A stretch of 38,914 nt of DNA, from the NCBI GenBank assembly GCA_019636815.1, contig JAHBWT010000038.1, forward strand, positions 1-38,914, read 5' to 3'. Shown one piece after another: positions 7,472-14,096 of the stretch. This DNA comes from Nitrospira sp. GTDB lineage: Bacteria > Nitrospirota > Nitrospiria > Nitrospirales > Nitrospiraceae. How positions within the stretch are numbered: position 1 is the first letter of the stretch; each line of letters starts with the position of its first letter. The notes under the pieces are model-generated. The model had not been told where the DNA came from. It saw only the letters and a list, made by a program, of their open reading frames with translations, and did no database searches. A program made the translations under genes and the position numbers.

Positions 7472-8329
7472 CTACGCGACGTCGCGGGTGCCTGAGGCGA
7501 CCACAAGATCCTCGTCCGGAAATAGCGATATCCGCTCTCGATCCGCGATGCGTGACCGTTTCAGGCTCGCCACGGTGTCCTCCCAGCGCAGGAGTTCCAG
7601 GCTCCCGTCGTGATGTTCCACCAGCGCGCTGCAACTCTCGACCCAATCGCCGCAGTTGCAATAAATCACATCGTTGAGCTTCGTGATTTCCGGCCGGTGG
7701 ATGTGACCGCAGACGACGCCGTCGACCCCGATGCGGGCGGCCTCGTACGCCACCACCGCCTCGAAATTGCTGATGAACTGCACCGCGTTTTTGACCTTGT
7801 GTTTCAGGAACGCCGCGAGCGACCAGTACGGCAGGTTGGCTTTTCGCCGGGCCCAATGGACGAGGTAATTGGCTTTGAGCAGCCAATCATACAGCCTGGT
7901 GCCCAGCATGGCGATGGCTCTCGAACTGCGAACCACACTGTCGAATTTATCCCCGTGGGTGATCAACAGGCGCCTGCCGTCCGCATTGGTGTGAATCGCC
8001 TCCTCCAGAATATGCACGTTTCCGAAGGTCATGTCGTGATAGTCGCGCAGTAGTTCGTCGTGATTCCCTGGAACGTAGATCACGGTGACCCCGTGCTTGG
8101 CCTTACCAAGGATCGTTCGCAAGACATTGTTGTGGGATTGCGGCCAGTACATCCGCCTCTTCATTTCCCAGATATCGATGACATCCCCGACGAGGTAGAG
8201 AAACTCGCATTCGACGGAGTGCAGGAAGTCGAGTAGGTGATCGGCGCTGCAGCCACGGAAACCTAAATGGACATCTGAAATCCAGATCGTGCGATACGAC
8301 AGCGGACGACTGCGGAGAGACTTACTCAC
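7472..8329 (-). CDS. LpxH-type metallophosphoesterase (UDP-2,3-diacylglucosamine diphosphatase-like)
   Basis: The 285-residue protein shows the full calcineurin-type metal site: SDVHLG (18-23), GDVIDIW (48-54), PGNHDE (87-92), THGDKFD (124-130) and GHIHRPE (208-214). The wide spacing and the HGDKFD variant fit the LpxH/LpxH2-like branch, which hydrolyses UDP-diacylglucosamine to lipid X in lipid A synthesis, though related proteins act on other nucleotide-lipids. The start is GTG 8329 with CCGGAGG eight bases upstream. It is the first gene of a two-gene operon with the PLP fusion, suggesting a shared lipid pathway that need not be the canonical lipid A route. Confidence 0.85.
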   Translation of the reverse strand: MSKSLRSRPLSYRTIWISDVHLGFRGCSADHLLDFLHSVECEFLYLVGDVIDIWEMKRRMYWPQSHNNVLRTILGKAKHGVTVIYVPGNHDELLRDYHDMTFGNVHILEEAIHTNADGRRLLITHGDKFDSVVRSSRAIAMLGTRLYDWLLKANYLVHWARRKANLPYWSLAAFLKHKVKNAVQFISNFEAVVAYEAARIGVDGVVCGHIHRPEITKLNDVIYCNCGDWVESCSALVEHHDGSLELLRWEDTVASLKRSRIADRERISLFPDEDLVVASGTRDVA

Positions 8330-8634
8330 CCGCTAGGCCTCCGGTGGATTGTGGCGCGCACGCGTTCTGCATGGTGAAATGCTAGAACAGGACTATTGCC
8401 TAACGATTACAGTCAGGACAAATTTTGGTGATCAACTGATGAAAATTGAGTAACCGACGCAACGCAGTTGTAACAGTCGGGCTTCCTCATCCCGTCGCTT
8501 GTGCATAGTTGAGTGCATCTGTGGCTCTTCTTGGCCCACGTACCCTTCGATAGGTGCGGAACGAGCGGATTCCGGCAAGAACCAAATAATGCGCCATCCT
8601 TTGGTGTTTGGTTAAGATTCGGTTAACAGTGAGG
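8330..8634. other. Divergent intergenic region
   Basis: About 300 bases separate the divergently transcribed metallophosphoesterase and hydrolase genes, so promoters for both must be here, but no convincing -35/-10 pair stands out. An inverted repeat AACCAAA...TTTGGTT lies at about 8580-8614 next to a GGTTAAC motif just before the hydrolase start. No gene is seen. Confidence 0.4.
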
Positions 8635-9465
8635 ATGTCGGTTGACCCGGAAGGTTGGGCTCCTCAGAATAAGGAGGCTCTTTGCGATTCCGATCGTAAC
8701 AGCGAGGGCTGCAAGATTCTCGTGACTCAGAACGGCACAGCGTTGTCGTCTGCCGACGAACTCCCATCAGAATCGATCACCCTTGTGCTTTTGCCCGGCC
8801 TTGATGGCACAGACGTGTTCTTTCGCCCATTGCTGGCGGCCCTGCCCGAGTGGATATCCCCGGTAGTGGTGCAGTTCCCTCCATCGGGAGCGAACGAATA
8901 CCCCGACTTGCTCGCGGTGGTCCGCAACATGCTGACGGCGATTCGGAGTTACTATGTCCTCGGGTGGTCATTTTCGGGACCTTTGGCGCTCATGTTGGCG
9001 ACAGCCGAGCCGGAAAAGGTTCAGGGCGTAGTTTTAGCGTCCACCTTCGTCCGCCCGCCCCGACGCATCTTTGCACAGTTGCGCTGGGCCGCAATGACAC
9101 CGACGGTGTGGATGATCCGTGTCGGAAAGAGACTGCCGGTTTGGCTTTCGCGTACCTCGACCGACCAGCTTCGACAGGACAAGAGGGAGACCTGGAAACG
9201 CGTAACCGCGCAGATGATCGCGGCACGTATCAGGACACTCCTTGCGGTGGATGCTCGACATGTGTTGAAGCGCTGTCCCTGTCCGGTGCTGTGCGTCGCC
9301 GGGCATGACGACGGGATCGTGCCGTACCGTAATGTTGAGGAAATGGCTCGTGTACGCGAATCGATGCGTGTCCGAATGATCGCCGGTGGGCATTTCGCCA
9401 TCTACACCAATCCAGCTGGCGCATCAGAGGCGATCACGGAGTTCATCATACGGGAGATGGGATGA
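8635..9465 (+). CDS. Alpha/beta hydrolase
   Basis: The 276-residue reading from ATG 8635 shows the alpha/beta hydrolase plan: an oxyanion region LVLLPGLDGTD (50-60), the nucleophile elbow YVLGWSFSGPLA with Ser112, the acid in AGHDDGIVP (Asp225 or Asp226) and the catalytic His253 in GGHFAIY. The elbow reads G-W-S-F-S rather than the usual G-x-S-x-G. The substrate cannot be told; small esters or acyl-lipids are usual. The start is uncertain: the first 45 residues are poorly conserved-looking, and an AAGGAGG at 8669-8675 could serve a later start such as GTG 8720. The stop overlaps the next start (ATGA), so it is translationally coupled to the TPR protein. Confidence 0.8.
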   Translation: MSVDPEGWAPQNKEALCDSDRNSEGCKILVTQNGTALSSADELPSESITLVLLPGLDGTDVFFRPLLAALPEWISPVVVQFPPSGANEYPDLLAVVRNMLTAIRSYYVLGWSFSGPLALMLATAEPEKVQGVVLASTFVRPPRRIFAQLRWAAMTPTVWMIRVGKRLPVWLSRTSTDQLRQDKRETWKRVTAQMIAARIRTLLAVDARHVLKRCPCPVLCVAGHDDGIVPYRNVEEMARVRESMRVRMIAGGHFAIYTNPAGASEAITEFIIREMG

Positions 9466-10187
9466 AGAACATCCATTGGCTGGCCTGTCTGTCACTGGCG
9501 CTCGGCGTCTCCGTTGGAATCGGGCCGGCCTTGGCTCAACGAGACGAGATGCCGCCTGGATATCCGCAATCGCTGGAGGCGGACTTGCATTCTCTCCTTA
9601 ATCGGCTCCGTGAAGGCAAACCATTGCCCGAGCTGCTCGTCCGGCTCTCCTCGACGTACTTCGATTTGGCCGATGATCTGCTGACAGACGACAATAAGCG
9701 CCGCGAGGCGTACCTGGCAGGAGCTAAAGCAGCAGAACAAGCGTTCAATCTGAACGAAAACAACGCGGATGCGCATTTTTTTCACGCGATTAATCTTGGC
9801 AGTGCCGAGCGTCTTCGGGGTATTGCAAACGCCGCACTGGTGGTAAAAGAAATGAAGCGTTGCGCGATGCGAGCGATCGAACTGAATCCCCAACATGCAC
9901 AGGCCCTTCAACTGATGGGCGCGCTGTCGATGGAGTTACCTTGGATTCTAGGCGGTGACGAGAAGAAAGCTCAAGAGTATCTCGAGAGAGCCATTGCGGC
10001 CGACGGAAACTATACCAAAGCACGCATTTTAGTCGCCCGGCTCTACAAGAAACAGGGCCGAATCAACGAGGCCATCACACAGCTGGAAGCTGTCATCCAT
10101 GCCGATAGGCCGCACTACCGCTATGCATGGGAACGCCAGTACAAGCAGGAGGCGGAACTTCTTCTGCACGAGCTCAGGCATCCTTAG
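9462..10187 (+). CDS. Secreted TPR-repeat protein (TatT-like)
   Basis: The protein has 241 residues with a Sec signal peptide (MKNIHWLACLSLALGVSVGI, cleavage likely after PALAQ). The rest is helical with TPR-like units: AYLAGAKAAEQAFNLNENNADAHFF, RCAMRAIELNPQHAQALQLMGAL, AQEYLERAIAADGNYTKARILVARLY and an INEAITQLEAVI unit. The order resembles the TatT component of TRAP transporters and other periplasmic TPR scaffolds, but no TRAP permease is nearby. It overlaps the alpha/beta hydrolase by four bases (ATGA), so the two are made together. Function unknown; a periplasmic binding or assembly role is the safe inference. Confidence 0.8.
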   Translation: MKNIHWLACLSLALGVSVGIGPALAQRDEMPPGYPQSLEADLHSLLNRLREGKPLPELLVRLSSTYFDLADDLLTDDNKRREAYLAGAKAAEQAFNLNENNADAHFFHAINLGSAERLRGIANAALVVKEMKRCAMRAIELNPQHAQALQLMGALSMELPWILGGDEKKAQEYLERAIAADGNYTKARILVARLYKKQGRINEAITQLEAVIHADRPHYRYAWERQYKQEAELLLHELRHP

Positions 10188-10973
10188 GCCATGAACGCGG
10201 CGGTTCGAACAGTGGTTCGGCTTGATGCCTGCCCTTCTGTTTGCCAACCCGCTGAGCTCCATCCTGGTCGCCCGCTGAGTCCGACAGGATAATGACCACG
10301 CTGTGGTCGATGGAGGACGTGAGGAGAGGACGCCTTGACGTTATTCGTCTCTCCCGTGCACCTCGCTCCTAGTTCCCAGATCGGGTGCTTCCATAACATC
10401 CACACGACAAGAAATACCGCGAGAAAAGCGACGAGACTATGGGTCACGTGCAGAGACAACGCACATAATTCGGGATCGTCGATTGATTGTTTAAGCTGTC
10501 TACCGAAACGATCCGCGCACTTCCGTGTTCGGTCGAGCGGTACGCGTCTGCGGAGAGATGCAGCGCGGACGCCCAAGCGAGCCTCTTATGGTGTCCTCCT
10601 TCGTGTGTACTGTGGATGGAACACCATCTTATAATTATTTCATCTCATCGTGCACCTTGACCACTAGGAAAGATCCGAGATCCTTTAGCTTCTGGGGCTT
10701 TTCCGAGTGGTTCCGCTCATAGAGCTCCGGTATCAGTGTGTTGAAGGAAGAGGACCTCTCCTTTGATCCACGGCCGGATATCGCGGGAAAGTACATCCGG
10801 CAGACTGGAGACCGCCATCGCAGCATCCAGGAAGGTCTGGAGAACATATTGCTATCGATCAAAAATCATTGTGAAGGTCAAGGCGGGAAAATTGAGTCGC
10901 GTGTATGGCATGACGACAATCTCTATGCACACAAACGTCTGTTGCTTCCCAATAGCAGGAAAGGAGATGGACG
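10188..10973. other. Gene-poor region with possible remnants
   Basis: Nearly 800 bases without a confident gene. It contains a hairpin repeat (10251-10290). A minus-strand ORF (TTG 10576 down to 10184) includes one plausible membrane helix, HSLVAFLAVFLVVWMLW, but then runs through the repeat and lacks a well-spaced ribosome site. On the minus strand at about 10640-10860 two frames each give protein-like sequence: a segment with LPDVLSRDIRPWIKGEVLF in one frame and LYERNHSEKPQKLKDLGSFL in the other, as though one gene had suffered a frameshift. A decayed gene is possible but unproven. Confidence 0.35.
10251..10290. repeat. Interspersed hairpin repeat, copy 2
   Basis: ATCCTGGTCG and CCGACAGGAT pair around a loop CCCGCTGAGT. 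The segment TGAGCTCC to CCGACAGG matches the copy at 3640-3676, with the core CGCTGAGTCCGAC identical. Both copies lie in gene-free DNA. Confidence 0.55.
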
Positions 10974-11312
10974 ATGACCAGGAAGATCATTGGATTATTT
11001 GACAATCCAACCCAGGCAGAACAAGCAAGGTCCGAAATCATGGCCCTCAACATTCCATCCCTTGATGTTCAGGTCTATGACAAAGCCGGTTTTCAGCTTA
11101 CCGGAGACACAGATACCTCAACCATGGGATTTTGGGAAAGCTTCACAAACACCATAGGCTTTGGTCCATCGAACCAGGCTCTGTACCAGGAGGGTGTTCA
11201 ACGCGGAGGCACGGTTGTGAGTGTCAGAAGCGAGGAGAGTAGGATCGGGAAACTGGGCGACATTTTGAATCGATGCGGAGCTGTGGATGTCGCTACAGGA
11301 GCCGCAGAGTAG
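10974..11312 (+). CDS. YflT/GSP17M-like small stress protein
   Basis: This 112-residue protein starts at ATG 10974 with AAAGGAG eight bases upstream. The opening KIIGLFDNPTQAEQARSEI is the ferredoxin-like start seen in general stress protein 17M-like (YflT) domains: a strand, a short turn, then a helix that samples 'neighbour' residues. A second half-repeat (GGTVVSVRSEESRIGKLGDIL) resembles the C-terminal strand-helix of the same fold. There is no signal or membrane segment. It stands alone between a gene-poor region and a convergent small gene. A stress role is inferred only from the family. Confidence 0.7.
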   Translation: MTRKIIGLFDNPTQAEQARSEIMALNIPSLDVQVYDKAGFQLTGDTDTSTMGFWESFTNTIGFGPSNQALYQEGVQRGGTVVSVRSEESRIGKLGDILNRCGAVDVATGAAE

Positions 11313-11383
11313 CGGACCACCACAAGGCGATCGAGGTGGAAAACCAGATAGGGCAACCTAATTGGAAATAAACTATACGCTGA

Positions 11384-11400
11384 CGCTTGGATTCCAGGCG
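11384..11400. terminator. Possible bidirectional hairpin between convergent genes
   Basis: CGCTTGG-ATT-CCAGGCG forms a seven-pair stem (one G-U) between the two convergent stops at 11312 and 11404. There is no proper T-run on either side, so it is only a candidate. Confidence 0.3.
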
Positions 11401-11403
11401 TAG

Positions 11404-11607
11404 TTATCCATAGGTCTTATATATTTCGCCGAGTTGCAATAAATTGGACTCCGGCTTGTCCAAGAACGTCAGCAGTGCAATCAGCGCCAGACCTGCGAGT
11501 AACCATGCTAACCCGGCGACCCATCGTCTTTGGGAAAAGGCAAACAGACCCATCATGAGCACCACGCCGCCGACGAGCCCGGCAATCCCAGTACCGAATG
11601 AACTCAC
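11404..11607 (-). CDS. Small two-helix membrane protein
   Basis: The protein has 67 residues; GTG 11607 is preferred over the longer reading because GAGGAGG lies five bases before it. It consists of two hydrophobic segments, GIAGLVGGVVLMMGLFAF and WVAGLAWLLAGLALIALLTFL, joined by a short positive loop (SQRRW), and a polar tail ending EIYKTYG. Nothing in it defines a function. It converges on the YflT-like gene. Confidence 0.6.
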   Translation of the reverse strand: MSSFGTGIAGLVGGVVLMMGLFAFSQRRWVAGLAWLLAGLALIALLTFLDKPESNLLQLGEIYKTYG

Positions 11608-11849
11608 CGCGTCCTCCTCACTGCACCGAGACCGCACCGGCGCAGTCTGAAAGGTGGGAAACCCGGCATTGACACCAGCTCACTGCCACGTTCCACTGAG
11701 CCGGTCCATTCGATTATTTTACACCTTCATGCAGGGACGAAACACGCCAAGACCGAGTCTCGGATAGATCTCTCCTTTGTCTGGCTCAAGATAGAATAAT
11801 AAGGAGTATGTTGCCTTCACCCACCCTTAACTTTCTCCAGTCTTTTCTA

Positions 11850-13268
11850 TCAACGACAAGCGAAGTGGCAGTATTCCATCGGGCTTGGCGGAGCGTTCAA
11901 GGCCATTTTAATGGCATCGTTATCGTATCCGAGGTCTTCCAGATCTCTCTGCGCACGGATGAGTTCTTCCTCGGTCACGTACGCGACGGTGTCGGGAATG
12001 CCGGTGTCTTTCAACGAGCGCAGGATGGCACCCAAGGTATCGCGATCTTCCGGCGGCATGTTCGTCCCAAGAGGAAAGTCCAGCCGCCGGCGATAGGGGC
12101 TGTCAAATGTTTCATTCAACGCGCGGATGGTCTTCAATACAAGCCGGTCTTGCTCCCATGGCTGAAGCTTCGGTCCCGCGGAAGGATGGATGGCCAAGAG
12201 CTCCATGAGGGTGATCGCGTTCGTATTCAGCGATCGTCCCACGAATTCCCGTTGTGGCTCGATGGTTGTCACCGTCATTCCGACTTGCTTCGCCACGGCC
12301 TCGACCAGCGCGAAATTGATCATGAAGCTGTATTGCCCCCCGAACTGGCCGTAACACGGTTTTTCCGGATCGTTCAAGACCTTGATGTCAGCAGTCCCCG
12401 CGTCGAAGGCGCTGAACCCAATGGCGTCCGGAGCCAATAGCCGCTTCGCCTCTTTGAGCGTTGCAAAGGCTCCCACATTCACAGGCACTAACACGTCTTG
12501 GTCGATGCGCTGGAGGAACTCGACGATCGTTTTTCGATAGGGCATGTCTTTCCATTCGACCTTGCGGTACTCCTTCTCCCACACCAATTCGTCGAGAAAC
12601 GGCGGAAAGGCCCTGAGTACGTCGAGATCCCTGGCTTGGAACGCCCGGACGAATGCCGACCAATCCTGAATGGTCGCATGCAGTGTTTCGCTGAGGTTGG
12701 GGCGAATATACTCTTCTTCGATCTCGCCTCCGTGTTTTGCCAACAGCTTGGTGGGCAGGTCGTTCCACAGTTCGTTACAGATGATCCGATCGACCGTTCC
12801 ATCGGCTATTCCCATCACCTGCTCTACGGACCCACAATAGGTGTCCACATGATCCCGATGGGCCGCCAGGTCTGAGTGAGCCAGTGCTCCATCCAGCGTC
12901 GGTTGTTCCCAATCGATCATGACATAGCGCAGACGAGGATAGATGAAACCCTGTGTATCGAGTGCCTTGAGATGGCTGAGAAAGCAGGCCGCGAGATTGC
13001 CGTTGCCTGGGCCTAACTCCAGAATTGTCAGCCGATCGGAGGATGACGGCTGGCGACTCCCCGCCTTCTCTCGCTTCGCCACGCGTTCGTAGTAATCGGC
13101 TGCCAGCGCGTGGGCCAGCCGGAAATCCGCCGATGCAAAGGTTTGGTAATAGGATCGGAGCTTGTCCCCTCGCAGCCCATAGAAGAGCCGGTTGAGGTGG
13201 ATCTGCCACTGATCAAGCGGCTTATACTCGCCGATCAGCTGAGGGAGAGCATCAGCGTCTTGCAACAT
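11850..13268 (-). CDS. MidA/NDUFAF7-like (DUF185) SAM-dependent methyltransferase
   Basis: The protein has 472 residues. The SAM-binding loop is LTILELGPGNGNLAACFL (motif I), followed by RLRYVMIDWEQPTLDGAL and the acidic post-motif DRIICNELWNDLP, which matches the NE-x-x-D-x-x-P signature of the DUF185/MidA group. Mitochondrial NDUFAF7 methylates an arginine in complex I subunit NDUFS2; bacterial substrates are mostly unknown. It is somewhat longer than usual (near 380-400), with extra C-terminal sequence (about residues 340-472). ATG 13268 has no good Shine-Dalgarno site, but no better start is apparent. It is transcribed divergently from the secreted protein at 13410. Confidence 0.75.
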   Translation of the reverse strand: MLQDADALPQLIGEYKPLDQWQIHLNRLFYGLRGDKLRSYYQTFASADFRLAHALAADYYERVAKREKAGSRQPSSSDRLTILELGPGNGNLAACFLSHLKALDTQGFIYPRLRYVMIDWEQPTLDGALAHSDLAAHRDHVDTYCGSVEQVMGIADGTVDRIICNELWNDLPTKLLAKHGGEIEEEYIRPNLSETLHATIQDWSAFVRAFQARDLDVLRAFPPFLDELVWEKEYRKVEWKDMPYRKTIVEFLQRIDQDVLVPVNVGAFATLKEAKRLLAPDAIGFSAFDAGTADIKVLNDPEKPCYGQFGGQYSFMINFALVEAVAKQVGMTVTTIEPQREFVGRSLNTNAITLMELLAIHPSAGPKLQPWEQDRLVLKTIRALNETFDSPYRRRLDFPLGTNMPPEDRDTLGAILRSLKDTGIPDTVAYVTEEELIRAQRDLEDLGYDNDAIKMALNAPPSPMEYCHFACR

Positions 13269-13373
13269 GTTTCACATGTGATCGATGAGCGATTGCGTCG
13301 AGTCAACCGGATAGCAGTCGAGATCCTAACAGATGACCCGAAAGAGCCGCAACGGCCGGCTCGGCCACGTGCC

Positions 13374-13403
13374 TTGACAGTCTCACGCCAACCGGTGTAG
13401 CAG
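13374..13403 (+). promoter_or_regulatory. Possible promoter giving a leaderless mRNA
   Basis: A consensus TTGACA (13374-13379) and TAGCAG (13398-13403) are 18 bases apart. The predicted start of transcription coincides with ATG 13410, which has no Shine-Dalgarno site. Confidence 0.35.
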
Positions 13404-13409
13404 ACAGAA

Positions 13410-13979
13410 ATGGTAAGCGGAATATACCGGCCGGCCGGTATCGTCATAGCGGCGCTTCTCTTGTGGAGTGACGTCGCCGCAGCCGAAGAGCTGCCGCTCA
13501 CGGAGAACGTGCCGATCTCCGAGTTTCAAAACCGCACACAAGACGCCGAGGCCTACGATTTTGATGCTCCCCCACAGGGCATGTTCCGCTCAATTACCTT
13601 GGCGGAGGATTTTGAAGAACAACTGGGGTTTCAGCGGACCCACGAGATCGTGCCGGTCAGGCCGACCGAACGATTCGCTGCTGACACCTCAGCAATTTTC
13701 ATCGTGTTTTCGCTGCATCAACACTATCAAGGATTCAAGGTCTTCGGCCGTTGCATGCCCGAACAGGTGGCCGGTGTCGCACCGGGAACGATCGTCAGCG
13801 AGGACGCCATGCATGTCGCCTTGGAGGATGAGAGCGGTTATCTCAAATTGTCACCCCCGCCAGGAGGATGGAAACCCGGTCGATACAAAGTCGAGATTCA
13901 TACCGGCGAGCAAGTCAACGAGATGAGTTTAATGGGCACAATGCGTTTCACCATCGTGGCATCCCAGGTAAAGAAATGA
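13410..13979 (+). CDS. Secreted hypothetical protein
   Basis: The 189-residue protein has a signal peptide (GIVIAALLLWSDVAAAEE, cleavage likely after VAA or AAA). The mature part is predicted to be mostly beta with segments SAIFIVFSLHQHYQGFKVFG, GTIVSEDAMHVALEDESGYLKL and PPGGWKPGRYKVEIHTGEQV. The last resembles the closing strands of Ig-like/CalX-type sandwich domains, in which 'W-x-x-G-x-Y-x-V-x-I' is frequent. I cannot name a family. No ribosome site precedes ATG 13410. The stop lies close to the regulator, which seems to have its own promoter at 14037-14065. Confidence 0.7.
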   Translation: MVSGIYRPAGIVIAALLLWSDVAAAEELPLTENVPISEFQNRTQDAEAYDFDAPPQGMFRSITLAEDFEEQLGFQRTHEIVPVRPTERFAADTSAIFIVFSLHQHYQGFKVFGRCMPEQVAGVAPGTIVSEDAMHVALEDESGYLKLSPPPGGWKPGRYKVEIHTGEQVNEMSLMGTMRFTIVASQVKK

Positions 13980-14036
13980 AGAAACGAGTTGTCGTGCACG
14001 TATCTCTATTCACCTCACCGCACCACTCCGTCCCCT

Positions 14037-14065
14037 GGCACAGCTATTCGAGCACACGATATAAT
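14037..14065 (+). promoter_or_regulatory. Promoter of the sigma54-activator gene
   Basis: A perfect TATAAT (14060-14065) lies 17 bases after GGCACA (14037-14042), which matches the second half of TTGACA. Transcription would start about 25 bases before ATG 14097, supporting that start over an upstream one at 13989. Confidence 0.5.
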
Positions 14066-14096
14066 AACCCGGTTTTCGCTCCCGGAAAGCCTGCCG

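Noticed and set aside
11808-12440. 210-codon plus-strand ORF at the methyltransferase end, preceded by AAGGAG
   Set aside because: The ribosome-like site is only one base from the ATG, and the frame is antisense to the conserved methyltransferase.
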